The notes: generated from the letters alone by a model not told the origin. Counted from the stretch's first letter, positions 7,054-14,850 are shown. The stretch is 19,078 nucleotides of DNA from Candidatus Neomicrothrix sp. UBA6944 (GCA_002448715.1 DJZU01000051.1:5496-24573), one strand, 5' to 3'. A program made the numbers and translations.

Positions 7054-7926
7054 TCAGTCAGTAAAACTAGAGATCAATGTCGGATTCTCTAAATTGGCTA
7101 GTTGCTGGTTGCGATGATTGACCTCATCAAGTAATTCGGGATGACTCAAGATCCAGAATCGGTCTTCATACATAGCGCTGACCACTTTGTTGGCGACCTC
7201 TTCGGGGTCCATGCCATTTTCTAGTGCTGCGGCGATAGCAGCGTTCCTTGAACGGGCTTCTTCGGGAGCCTTAGAGGAAGCGCCTCTGGCCTCGCCTTGC
7301 TGGCGGCGCAGGTGATCGGGCCGATTTCTTTGAGCGGTCGCTATGTTCGTGCGAACCACGCCCGGGCAAAGAACAGATACTCCAAGTTGCGCGTCACCAT
7401 CGCTCGCCATTTCATGGTGCAGGGTTTCCATAATCGCCACAACGCCAAACTTTGCGGCGTTGTAAGGAGCAAGGCCCGGAACAGCCATGAGACCCGCTAC
7501 TGAGGCTGTGCTCATCACATGGCTTTCTTCGGCTTCAAGCAGATGCGGCAGAAAATGATGCAGCCCATGGATCACGCCCCATAGCGATACATCAATCACC
7601 CATTTCCAGTCCACTAATTGTTGGTTCTTAACCAGACCTCCCCCGCCAACACCCGCATTGTTACAGAGGATATTGACTCCTCCGAATTGTTCGAGCGTTA
7701 CCTCGCATAGTGCTTGAACAGAATTCGCGTCTGTGACATCCGTTGGGACCGCCAGCACGGGGACGTCAAGGGCCTGAATTTCTTGTTTGGTATTTTCAAG
7801 CGCTTCTGCTTCAACGTCAGCTAATACAACCTTCGCTCCCTCGTTGGCGAAAGCGAAGGCTAAAGCTTTCCCTATACCTGACGCTGCGCCTGTAACCACA
7901 GCTACGCGTCCATCGATAGTCTCCAT
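7054..7926 (-). CDS. short-chain dehydrogenase/reductase (SDR)
   Basis: A 290-aa classical SDR, an NAD(P)-dependent oxidoreductase acting on alcohol or ketone groups. The cofactor motif TGAASGIG covers residues 12-19, and Asp37 at the end of beta2 (VLADVEAE) favours NAD(H). NNAG is at 89-92, and the catalytic set is Ser142, Tyr155 and Lys159 (YNAAK). PGVVRTNIA follows. The C-terminus carries an Arg/Ala-rich segment (about residues 200-225). ATG 7926 is preceded by GGGGA with a short spacer. It lies 52 nt downstream of the flavin oxidoreductase start-proximal gene on the same strand and is likely co-transcribed with it. The substrate is unknown. Confidence 0.92.
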   Translation of the reverse strand: METIDGRVAVVTGAASGIGKALAFAFANEGAKVVLADVEAEALENTKQEIQALDVPVLAVPTDVTDANSVQALCEVTLEQFGGVNILCNNAGVGGGGLVKNQQLVDWKWVIDVSLWGVIHGLHHFLPHLLEAEESHVMSTASVAGLMAVPGLAPYNAAKFGVVAIMETLHHEMASDGDAQLGVSVLCPGVVRTNIATAQRNRPDHLRRQQGEARGASSKAPEEARSRNAAIAAALENGMDPEEVANKVVSAMYEDRFWILSHPELLDEVNHRNQQLANLENPTLISSFTD

Positions 7927-7978
7927 ATCATCCCCGTTTCTCGTAACTGCAAAACAACAGCGTTTCGGTGAAGCTAGC

Positions 7979-9124
7979 TCAGTTGTTGAGACCTTCGAAG
8001 CGTTCCATAACGTCGAGGTATTCGGTGATCATGTCTTCAACTACTCGAGTAGCCGAAATCGATTCATTCATCGAACCCACGATTTGGCCCACAAAATAGT
8101 TAGACAATTCGATCGCGCCTTTGTTTTCCGGGTTCATCGCTGCCCTGTCGACCTGACGGCTGGCATGAGCAATAAGCATCGGCTGCAAAGGCATCGGCAA
8201 CGTGCCCGGCGAGGAATCTCCTTCCCATTCGTCAGTCCAAGCGGAACGGAGTTGACGCGCAGGCTTTCCAGTTCGCGAACGAGACCTCAAGGTGTCTGAA
8301 GACGTTGCAGCAAGGAACTTTTCTTTGACGACCGGATGTGTTTCGGCTTCAAGTGTCGTCAACCAAACCGACCCGCACCAAACCCCTTGTGCTCCCAGCG
8401 CTATCGAGGCAGCTACTTGTCGTCCGCTGCCAATGCCGCCGGCAGCCAACACCGGCGTTGGGGCTACTGCGTCAACGATTTCGGGGACCAGCACCATCGT
8501 TCCGATATCGCCAGTATGACCACCAGCCTCATGTCCTTGAGCAATAATGATGTCGACGCCCGATGCGACGTGCCGCACTGCGTGGGCTTTCTTACCTGCA
8601 AGCGCTCCGACCAGCACTCCGTTTGCGTGGGCCCGCTCGATCATGTCGGGCGGAGGTGGACCTAAAGCGTTAACAATCAATTTGATCGGGTGAGAAAACG
8701 CCACGTCCATCAGGGGCACCGCTTGTGCATATGTCATGGGCGGCTCCGAGTCCACAGGTACGCCTCTGCCGTTATCTTTTGGATCTTCTTTGGGTAACGG
8801 AGGAACGGCGTAACGTTCCATCATGTCTTCGACGAAATCCCGGTGAGTTTGCGGGATCATTTCAGTCAAATCGCCTAGGGACTTTCCGCCCTCCGATGAG
8901 CCCTCGTATTTAGCGGGGACGATGATGTCGACGCCGAAAGGCTTGTCACCAACTTCATCTTGAATCCATTGCAAATCGACGTCGAGTTGCTCCGGCGTGT
9001 GGCCGGCAGCACCGAGCACCCCAAAGCCTCCAGCTTTGGTAACAGCAGCTACCACATCTCGACAATGAGTGAATGCGAGGATGGGAACATCGACGCCAAG
9101 CATTTCGCATACAGGTGTCTTCAT
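7979..9124 (-). CDS. nitronate monooxygenase-like FMN oxidoreductase
   Basis: A 381-aa FMN-binding TIM-barrel protein of the nitronate monooxygenase/2-nitropropane dioxygenase family. Features are the N-terminal MLGVDVPILAF, AGGFGVLG, the active-site segment AQGHEAGGHTGDIG (His198, His203), and VLAAGGIGSGRQVAASIALGAQGVWCGS for FMN phosphate binding. The segment of about residues 71-140 looks longer than in classical enzymes. Actinobacterial relatives include IpdC-type reductases of steroid-ring breakdown, so annotation as a true nitronate oxygenase is not secure. An open frame extends to 9166, but ATG 9124 gives the family-like MKTPVCEMLGVD start and has TAGTTT seven nt upstream. The SDR follows 52 nt downstream on the same strand. 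Confidence 0.87.
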   Translation of the reverse strand: MKTPVCEMLGVDVPILAFTHCRDVVAAVTKAGGFGVLGAAGHTPEQLDVDLQWIQDEVGDKPFGVDIIVPAKYEGSSEGGKSLGDLTEMIPQTHRDFVEDMMERYAVPPLPKEDPKDNGRGVPVDSEPPMTYAQAVPLMDVAFSHPIKLIVNALGPPPPDMIERAHANGVLVGALAGKKAHAVRHVASGVDIIIAQGHEAGGHTGDIGTMVLVPEIVDAVAPTPVLAAGGIGSGRQVAASIALGAQGVWCGSVWLTTLEAETHPVVKEKFLAATSSDTLRSRSRTGKPARQLRSAWTDEWEGDSSPGTLPMPLQPMLIAHASRQVDRAAMNPENKGAIELSNYFVGQIVGSMNESISATRVVEDMITEYLDVMERFEGLNN

Positions 9125-9131
9125 AGACCCG

Positions 9132-9137
9132 AAACTA
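9132..9137 (-). promoter_or_regulatory. -10 element of a leaderless promoter
   Basis: On the minus strand TAGTTT (TANNNT) ends 7 nt before ATG 9124, and no Shine-Dalgarno is present. This supports the shorter reading of the flavin oxidoreductase. Confidence 0.5.
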
Positions 9138-9214
9138 GGCCGAACAGGGCCTTCTCGGCTACTCAAAAACAGAGAACGTTATGTAAGTGGCAGGTAGCAG
9201 AAGATTTCTGAGCA

Positions 9215-9233
9215 CAAATTTTCGCCAAATTTT
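9215..9233 (+). repeat. short tandem AT-rich direct repeat
   Basis: CAAATTTT occurs twice, at 9215-9222 and 9226-9233, with an 11-nt period (one helical turn). It lies in the divergent gap between the flavin oxidoreductase and dapD. It may be an UP-like or protein-binding element, or chance in AT-rich DNA. Confidence 0.35.
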
Positions 9234-9277
9234 GGGGATAAATGCGAACTGACGTCGGTATAACGCCTCTGCGCTGC

Positions 9278-9283
9278 AAAACT
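9278..9283 (+). promoter_or_regulatory. candidate -10 element for dapD
   Basis: AAAACT keeps the two strongest -10 positions (A at position 2, T at 6) and ends 6 nt before ATG 9290. The same GCAAAACT-N6-ATG arrangement precedes 14863, and GCAAACT-N6-ATG precedes 17084. Confidence 0.4.
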
Positions 9284-9289
9284 ATGCCT

Positions 9290-10186
9290 ATGAGTCTTAC
9301 AGCAGTTGGTCACAGTTATTTCGACGTTCAAACCGGTATCCAACTTGATGCGTGGTATCCCGAAACTTCTATCGATCCCAAAAGATCATGTCTTGCCGAA
9401 CAGTTGGGTCTCATTGAAGGACGGCCAATTGAAACAACCGTCGACGATCTCGAGACACCCGCTCTGGATCTGGCCGACGCATACCTAAGACTTCACATGC
9501 TCAGTCGAAGAGAAATCCGACCACACGAGGCCAACCTTGAAGGGGTGTTCGGACTTTTAACCAACTGTGCATGGACTAACGCTGGCCCAGTGTTACCTGA
9601 TCGTGTAGACCAACTTCAGAGCAGTGCTGCTGACAAAGGCACCGGGATTTCGGTTACATCGGTTGACAAGTTCCCCAGAATGACTGACTACGTCATTCCC
9701 TCCGGTGTTCGCATCGCAGATGCCGACAGGGTCAGATTAGGAGCGCATCTAGCAGAGGGAACAACCGTTATGCACGAAGGCTTCTGCAACTTCAACGCGG
9801 GCACCCTGGGTCCCTCGATGATCGAGGGAAGGATCAGTGCCGGAGTCGTTGTTGGTGCCAATAGCGACGTAGGCGGAAGCGCTTCAATAATGGGAACACT
9901 TTCGGGAGGGGGAAAGGAAACCATCACCATCGGTGAAAACTGTCTGCTTGGCGCCAACTCAGGAATTGGTATTTCTTTAGGGGATAACTGCACGGTTGAG
10001 GCAGGTTGTTATGTGACCGCGGGAAGCCGAGTAACCCTTCCCGACGGTTCCATCGCGAAGGGTAAAGAGCTATCTGGCAGATCCGGAATGCTCCTCATCC
10101 GAAACAGCACCTCAGGTGCTATCGAAATGCGAGTGCTCGATCCCGACAAATGGGAAGGCATCAACCAAGCGCTTCACGACAACTAG
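9290..10186 (+). CDS. dapD: 2,3,4,5-tetrahydropyridine-2,6-dicarboxylate N-succinyltransferase
   Basis: DapD transfers succinyl from succinyl-CoA to tetrahydrodipicolinate in the succinylase branch of lysine/meso-diaminopimelate synthesis in the cytoplasm. The protein closely follows the mycobacterial type: YLRLHMLSRR, VFGLLTNCAWTN, VDKFPRMTDYVIPSGVRIAD and the left-handed beta-helix region RVRLGAHLAEGTTVMHEGF..., GRISAGVVVGANSDVGG, ASIMGTLSGGG and CLLGANSGIGISLGD. The open frame begins at ATG 9242 (314 aa), but MSLTAVGHSYF from ATG 9290 (298 aa) aligns better with the mycobacterial N-terminus and has a -10-like hexamer 6 nt upstream; ATG 9284 is a third option. It is followed after 62 nt by the amidohydrolase gene, an unusual partner. 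Confidence 0.93.
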   Translation: MSLTAVGHSYFDVQTGIQLDAWYPETSIDPKRSCLAEQLGLIEGRPIETTVDDLETPALDLADAYLRLHMLSRREIRPHEANLEGVFGLLTNCAWTNAGPVLPDRVDQLQSSAADKGTGISVTSVDKFPRMTDYVIPSGVRIADADRVRLGAHLAEGTTVMHEGFCNFNAGTLGPSMIEGRISAGVVVGANSDVGGSASIMGTLSGGGKETITIGENCLLGANSGIGISLGDNCTVEAGCYVTAGSRVTLPDGSIAKGKELSGRSGMLLIRNSTSGAIEMRVLDPDKWEGINQALHDN

Positions 10187-10234
10187 TCGCCAACACGCAT
10201 AGAACTGCCGCAACTAGCATTCAGTTCATCTATC

Positions 10235-10240
10235 AGGAGG
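10235..10240 (+). promoter_or_regulatory. strong Shine-Dalgarno deciding the amidohydrolase start
   Basis: AGGAGG (continuing GG) lies 8 nt before ATG 10249. The open frame extends to 10150 inside dapD, but this site fixes translation at 10249. Confidence 0.85.
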
Positions 10241-10248
10241 GGCAAGTT

Positions 10249-11430
10249 ATGACATATGTAACGGATCGGGTAATCCATGATGCCGACGCCCACACCATGG
10301 AGCCTCCTGAGTGGCTTGACGAGTTCGCGTCTAAAGCGGTTCAGGACTATGCCCGAACGAAGTTCATTGCTAATGAGGGAAACCCCATCTTCAACGAAAT
10401 AGACCAATGCAGAGTTCTTCAATCTGACGCGGAGTTTCGAGCGTCAGCCGAGAAAGAAATAATGCAGCGAAAAAATTATCAGGCGCACGGAGCCTGGGAC
10501 TCGCTTGATCGCAGCGAGGCTCTGGACCACATGGGCTTTGCAAGCCAGTTGGTCTTTCCAACCATGCCCAACACGTTGCTTGAAGTAATGGAACATGAAT
10601 CCTCGCCCAAGCTCACATACGACACGGCTTCAGCCGCCAATCGCGCACAAGTCGCTTTTTGCAGCAATGACCCACGCCTACTGCCAGTCGCTTACATCCC
10701 ACTTCAAGATTTGGAACTTGCCGCACCATGCGCAACGGAGGCAATCGAAACTGGGGCATCAGCATTGCTTATTCCCAACCGTATGCCAAAGAACCATGCC
10801 CACAGCCACATCGCATTCGACGCAATTTGGACTCAGGCTCAAGAGGCGGGCATACCCATAGTGATGCATGTAGCTACGCCTGAACTGGTGATGCCGCCCC
10901 AACACAGGAACAACGGCCTTCCACCGGAGCCAGATTTCCACGGCGGGGGAGAGAATTTTAGGTCGGTCTCGTATATGGCGATTTCTTCTCCCCCAATTCA
11001 AGCTCTATCCACAATGATTTTCGATGGAGTTTTCGACAGGTTCCCAAAAATGAAAATGGGGGTCATAGAACTTGGCGCTGCGTGGTTGCCATCATTTATG
11101 AGACAACTGGAAGCAGCCTTTGATGCTTTCGAGCGACATGAGCAACGTCTCAAAATTTTGGACTTGCGACCATCGGATTATGTTCGACGCCAAGTACGGG
11201 TGACTCCGTTTCCTACCGAACCAACTCGTTGGATAATCGAGAACACTTCTGACGAAATCTGTATGTTCAGTTCTGACTTTCCTCATGTCGAGGGCGGCCG
11301 CAATCCCCTTCGACGTTTCGACAACGAGGTTGCTGATTTACCTAGCGAGACGCAGGATCGATTCTTTCGCACAAATTTTGAAGATCTAATGGGTACCGCT
11401 ATGTCGGCCTTAGAGGATCCCTCGAATTGA
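10249..11430 (+). CDS. amidohydrolase family 2 (ACMSD-like) metal-dependent hydrolase
   Basis: A 393-aa TIM-barrel hydrolase or decarboxylase of the Amidohydro_2/ACMSD group. The N-terminal metal motif is DADAH (Asp13, His15), IPIVMHVATPE carries His207, and SSDFPHVEGG carries Asp343, together giving the usual zinc or manganese site. Members decarboxylate aromatic or muconate-like acids or hydrolyse cyclic amides and lactones, so either chemistry is possible. It heads a compact group with a GIY-YIG-like small gene (1-nt gap), an acyl-CoA dehydrogenase (9-nt gap) and a CoA transferase (4-nt overlap). That context suggests it prepares or releases a carboxylate that is then activated to a CoA thioester. 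The start is set by a strong AGGAGG. Confidence 0.88.
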   Translation: MTYVTDRVIHDADAHTMEPPEWLDEFASKAVQDYARTKFIANEGNPIFNEIDQCRVLQSDAEFRASAEKEIMQRKNYQAHGAWDSLDRSEALDHMGFASQLVFPTMPNTLLEVMEHESSPKLTYDTASAANRAQVAFCSNDPRLLPVAYIPLQDLELAAPCATEAIETGASALLIPNRMPKNHAHSHIAFDAIWTQAQEAGIPIVMHVATPELVMPPQHRNNGLPPEPDFHGGGENFRSVSYMAISSPPIQALSTMIFDGVFDRFPKMKMGVIELGAAWLPSFMRQLEAAFDAFERHEQRLKILDLRPSDYVRRQVRVTPFPTEPTRWIIENTSDEICMFSSDFPHVEGGRNPLRRFDNEVADLPSETQDRFFRTNFEDLMGTAMSALEDPSN

Positions 11431-11431
11431 T

Positions 11432-11767
11432 ATGGGCATACGACTCGACAAATCCTGGGAAACTCTTAACCCAGAAACCATTGCATCGCTCCCAGCCCAG
11501 TTAGGGGTGTATCAGGTGGCTGACGACGACTGCAACGTATTGTCGGTTGGCTATGCCGGAGCACGTCACCCATTTGGCATTCGGAGCGCTCTCGACGATG
11601 AACTCCAATTTCACGGTAACCAAGCAACTAAATTTCGTTACGAATTTACGTCCAATTACCGCAGTCGATGGGATGAGCTCTTGATGCTCCACCTATGTGA
11701 CCATGGTCAGCTTCCAGAACACCAACGTGGCGAAGAACACAGAATCGGCCGTCTATCCCCAGACTGA
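11432..11767 (+). CDS. small GIY-YIG-like protein of unknown function
   Basis: A 111-aa protein. LPAQLGVYQVADDDCNVLSVGYAG (residues 20-43) resembles the GIY...YIG hairpin of GIY-YIG nucleases: G25-V26-Y27 for GIY and a degenerate S38-V39-G40 for YIG, followed by Arg51 (FGIRSAL) and Glu82 (RWDELLML), at positions like the conserved Arg and Glu. Because the second Tyr is displaced, nuclease activity is doubtful. ATG 11432 is 1 nt after the amidohydrolase stop, and the next gene starts 9 nt after its own stop, so it is embedded in an operon of metabolic genes. No Shine-Dalgarno is obvious, which suggests coupling to the upstream gene. The fold assignment is from motif reading only. Confidence 0.65.
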   Translation: MGIRLDKSWETLNPETIASLPAQLGVYQVADDDCNVLSVGYAGARHPFGIRSALDDELQFHGNQATKFRYEFTSNYRSRWDELLMLHLCDHGQLPEHQRGEEHRIGRLSPD

Positions 11768-11776
11768 GAGATCAAC

Positions 11777-12943
11777 ATGGATTTCAGCCTTACTGATGAA
11801 CAACAACTAATTGTCGAAACCACCCGTCGCTTTGTTCAAAGCGAGATCGTGCCCTTGGAGGATCATTTGGATCCTGACGCTGGAGCGTTGGAGCCCCAGG
11901 ACTACGATCGCCTCGTAGAGAAGACACAGACTATGGGCTTCTACGGTTTAGACATTCCGGAGGAATACGGCGGCCCAGGCCTAGACACAACAACTCGCGC
12001 TCTGATGGCTATCGAGATGTCTCAACACAGAGCGGGCTTATACAACCCTTGCTATGGAGTGTTCGGCGGCGCTGGCTTGGCGCAACTTTATGAGGCGACC
12101 GATACCCAGAAAGAGCAGTGGCTCTATCCGACGTTACGGGGAGAGAAGAAGGGCTGTTTTGCGCTTACTGAACCATCGGGAGGTTCTGACCCGGCTCGAG
12201 CTATTCAAACCCGAGGCTTTAAAGACGGCGCAGAATGGGTGCTGACCGGCTCAAAGCTCTACATTTCTGGAGCTGATAAAGCTGACTACGCTCTGATCTT
12301 CGCTCGGACATCTGATGACCCCGGTCGCAATGGAGTGACAGCGTTCATCGTTGACACCGACACACCCGGGTTTCATGTTCGACGCGTAGTTCATACGTTA
12401 AGGGCTACCCACTACGCTACGGAGCTTCAATTCGATGAAATGCGCGTACCTGAGGAAAATATTCTTGGAGAAGTCAATGGGGGCTTCGCTATAGCTAACG
12501 ATCGCCTCAGTCGACAACGCATTCCTTACGCAGCCGGATGTATTGGCCCAGCTATCCAGGCCCAAGAGATGGCTATCGATTGGGCCAAAAGCAGAGAGAC
12601 TTTCGGCTCCCCTCTTGCGGAAAAGCAGGCCATCCAATGGATGATCGTGGACAACGAAATCGATATCCGGCATGCTCGCTATTGCGTCCTGGAAGCCGCT
12701 CAAAAGGCAGACAGTGGAGAACGGTTCCGCACTGAGGCCGCCATGGCGAAGCTGGTGGCTACGGAAGCCAGCAGTCGCGTCGTTGACAGGTGCATCCAAA
12801 TCCATGGTGGGGTCGGAGTAACCAAGGATCTACCACTGGAGAGGTGGTACCGAGAGTTGAGAATTAGACGCGTAGGGGAAGGGCCTAGCGAAGTTCAAAG
12901 GTTGATTATGGCTCGCGACATCCTCGGAGGAAGCTTTAAATGA
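11777..12943 (+). CDS. acyl-CoA dehydrogenase
   Basis: A 388-aa FAD-dependent acyl-CoA dehydrogenase introducing the alpha-beta double bond of an acyl-CoA and passing electrons to ETF. Features are MDFSLTDEQQLI at the N-terminus, CFALTEPSGGSDPARAI (FAD/substrate loop), the C-terminal helical domain with SRETFGSPLAEKQAIQWMI, QIHGGVGVTKDLPLERWYREL, and RRVGEGPSEVQR, where Glu368 fits the MCAD-type catalytic base. Length is normal for the family. It follows the GIY-YIG-like gene after 9 nt (GAGAG upstream of the ATG), and its stop overlaps the CoA-transferase start (ATGA). The pairing suggests the CoA transferase supplies its substrate. Chain type (short, branched or cyclic) cannot be told. Confidence 0.95.
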   Translation: MDFSLTDEQQLIVETTRRFVQSEIVPLEDHLDPDAGALEPQDYDRLVEKTQTMGFYGLDIPEEYGGPGLDTTTRALMAIEMSQHRAGLYNPCYGVFGGAGLAQLYEATDTQKEQWLYPTLRGEKKGCFALTEPSGGSDPARAIQTRGFKDGAEWVLTGSKLYISGADKADYALIFARTSDDPGRNGVTAFIVDTDTPGFHVRRVVHTLRATHYATELQFDEMRVPEENILGEVNGGFAIANDRLSRQRIPYAAGCIGPAIQAQEMAIDWAKSRETFGSPLAEKQAIQWMIVDNEIDIRHARYCVLEAAQKADSGERFRTEAAMAKLVATEASSRVVDRCIQIHGGVGVTKDLPLERWYRELRIRRVGEGPSEVQRLIMARDILGGSFK

Positions 12944-14127
12944 GCCCCGAACCGAGGCCGCTTCCTCTAAGTGGAATCACGGTGCTTGACCTGGGTCAGA
13001 TCTATCAGGGCCCGTACGCCGGCTTTCTTCTTGCTATGGCCGGCGCTCGGGTGATCAAGGTGGAACAAACTCGCGGTGAACCGTTGAGGGCGAGGGGCGA
13101 CTCGATCTCATATGCGGCCCTCAATTCCTCAAAGGAGACGATCACCCTCGATCTCAAGTCAGACACGGGCCGTGAAATGTTTCTGGGCTTAGTCGAAAAA
13201 GCAGATGTGGTGCTGGTGAATTTCGCTCCAGGCGTCCCCGAAAATTTAGGTATAGATGCTGAGTCTCTATGGAAGGTCAACCCACAACTGGTGTTTGCGC
13301 ACGCCTCGGGTTTCGGACTAAGTGGCCCCGATTCCACACAAACTGCCATGGATATAACTGTCCAAGCTCACATGGGTCCTATGAGCGTCACAGGACATCC
13401 GGATCAACCACCAGTCAAAGCAGGAGTAGCATTTATAGATTTTCTTGGTGGCACGCATCTTTATGGGGGAATCGTCACAGCGTTATTCGAGGCTCAGAAA
13501 ACTGGGGTGGGCAGAGTCGTAGAAACTTCAATGGCAGAGGCCACATATCACACTCTTTGTTCAAACATGCTTTCCTGGCATAAGACCGGGTTGGCCCCCC
13601 GAACTGGAAACAAACATGCTGCGTTGGGTGTTGCCCCTTACGACGTCTATCAATGCTCCGACGGTCACGTAGCCCTCATTTCAGTTACCAACCGTCATTG
13701 GCGCGCTGTTCTCGAGGTCATCGGTCGACCAGACCTATTAGATGAGTCTCGATTCCGGCACAACACCGATCGGGCCATGAATATGAGCGAGGTCGACGAG
13801 CTCGTTCAAAGCTGGACCAGTACCCGAAAGCGCGACCAAGTCGCCTCCCAACTTTCTGAGGCTGGCGTTCCCGTTGCGGTAGTGCGCGACTTAGACGAAG
13901 TAGTCAGAGATCCCCATCTGATTCAGCGCGAATTTCTTCAATGGATCGACCACGACGCTTTGGGAGAAATTCCGTTGCCCCACAGCCCGATTCGGTTCCA
14001 CGGTTCTCCGCTTCGAGAGCTAGAGATTTTCCATGGAGTTGGCGAGGACAACGAGGCCATATTCGGCGAGTTACTTGGGCTCAGCCCTCAAGAGGTAGCG
14101 GACCGCCGGGAACAGGGCATTATCTAG
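12940..14127 (+). CDS. CaiB/BaiF family III CoA transferase
   Basis: A 395-aa class III CoA transferase that moves CoA between a donor thioester and an acceptor carboxylate through aspartyl-CoA intermediates. The N-terminal LSGITVLDLGQIYQGPYAG, then GARVIKVEQ, LNSSKETITLDLKSDTGRE, VNFAPGVPENLGI and HASGFGLSGP are typical. The catalytic Asp appears as Asp167 in FIDFLGG, matching Asp169 of CaiB (YTADYFSG) and formyl-CoA transferase. It starts in the overlap ATGA with the acyl-CoA dehydrogenase stop, so the two are translationally coupled. Most likely it activates the acid that the dehydrogenase then oxidises. It is convergent with the amidotransferase-like gene, and their stops share one CTAG. 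Confidence 0.94.
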   Translation: MSPEPRPLPLSGITVLDLGQIYQGPYAGFLLAMAGARVIKVEQTRGEPLRARGDSISYAALNSSKETITLDLKSDTGREMFLGLVEKADVVLVNFAPGVPENLGIDAESLWKVNPQLVFAHASGFGLSGPDSTQTAMDITVQAHMGPMSVTGHPDQPPVKAGVAFIDFLGGTHLYGGIVTALFEAQKTGVGRVVETSMAEATYHTLCSNMLSWHKTGLAPRTGNKHAALGVAPYDVYQCSDGHVALISVTNRHWRAVLEVIGRPDLLDESRFRHNTDRAMNMSEVDELVQSWTSTRKRDQVASQLSEAGVPVAVVRDLDEVVRDPHLIQREFLQWIDHDALGEIPLPHSPIRFHGSPLRELEIFHGVGEDNEAIFGELLGLSPQEVADRREQGII

Positions 14128-14834
14128 CGAGATCTAGCAATTTGCGTAACCCAGTCGAAGACGGGCTGGATTTCTTTCAGCATTTCCGGATGCCATTGGA
14201 CACCCAGGATCCGGCCTCCGGCATGCTCAATGCCTTCGACTGTTCCATCGGACGAGTGGCCGGTAGCACGTAAGCCCAGGCCTATGCGATCGACTGCTTG
14301 ATGGTGAAATGAATTAACCATCGTCGTTGGTCCATACAGTTCAAACAAGATGCTTTCCGGTTCAAACGAGACGGAATGAACTAGTTCTTGACGGTCTTCA
14401 GTTGCGTTTGAATGACCGTCTCCATCAACAGGATCGAGGTGCGGAATTAGGCTGCCATCAAGATGGACGTTGATAACTTGAAGACCGCGACATATACCCA
14501 ACACCGGGATGTCTGCCTCGATCGCTGCTTCAAGTAGGTCGAACTCAAATGCGTCGCGCTCTTCGGAAACCAGGAAAGAGGTTTCGGAAGGCCCATTCCA
14601 TCGCTTTGGATCTACATCTCCTCCTCCAGTAAGAATGATTGCGTCTAAACGTTGCACATATTCCCAAGGGTTATCGATAACTGGTAATTCGACTGGTAAC
14701 CCGCCAGCGTTTCTGACTCGAGATGCATATTCCCCGAAGAACCAATCCACCGGACTATCAGCTAGATGAGGTGCCTTTGAAGTTATATCCGAGCCTAAGG
14801 CTGTTCTGCCGGTGATGCCGATAAGTGGTGTCAC
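14124..14834 (-). CDS. class I glutamine amidotransferase-like hydrolase (peptidase C26, PuuD-like)
   Basis: A 236-aa gamma-glutamyl-gamma-aminobutyrate hydrolase-family protein with the class I GATase fold. The catalytic triad is Cys115 (LGICRGLQ), His215 and Glu217 (GVQWHPEM). ILTGGGDVDP and NSFHHQAV are further family marks. Members hydrolyse gamma-glutamyl amides, for example in putrescine breakdown; here no other polyamine gene is adjacent, so the substrate is open. The open frame reaches a TTG at 14852, but GTG 14834 gives MTPLIGITGR, a family-like N-terminus. TACGGT ends 7 nt upstream of that GTG, as expected for a leaderless transcript; no Shine-Dalgarno is seen for either start. Confidence 0.87.
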   Translation of the reverse strand: MTPLIGITGRTALGSDITSKAPHLADSPVDWFFGEYASRVRNAGGLPVELPVIDNPWEYVQRLDAIILTGGGDVDPKRWNGPSETSFLVSEERDAFEFDLLEAAIEADIPVLGICRGLQVINVHLDGSLIPHLDPVDGDGHSNATEDRQELVHSVSFEPESILFELYGPTTMVNSFHHQAVDRIGLGLRATGHSSDGTVEGIEHAGGRILGVQWHPEMLKEIQPVFDWVTQIARSR

Positions 14835-14841
14835 GAACAGA

Positions 14842-14847
14842 ACCGTA
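14842..14847 (-). promoter_or_regulatory. candidate -10 element, amidotransferase-like gene
   Basis: On the minus strand TACGGT fits TANNNT and ends 7 nt before GTG 14834. It sits within 10 nt of the opposing -10 candidate for the DUF3817 gene. Confidence 0.4.
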
Positions 14848-14850
14848 CGC

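Noticed and set aside
7787..8299. 170-codon plus-strand open frame antisense to the SDR and flavin oxidoreductase
   Set aside because: It spans the two minus-strand genes and their gap, with a composition typical of an antisense shadow and no recognisable motif.
10150..10248. 33-codon N-terminal extension of the amidohydrolase overlapping dapD
   Set aside because: A strong AGGAGG precedes ATG 10249 and the extension has no family similarity.
13536..13565. Possible loss of the catalytic Asp in the CoA transferase (Glu200 in the SMAEA segment)
   Set aside because: Comparison with CaiB and formyl-CoA transferase places the catalytic Asp169 further upstream, where Asp167 (FIDFLGG) is intact.
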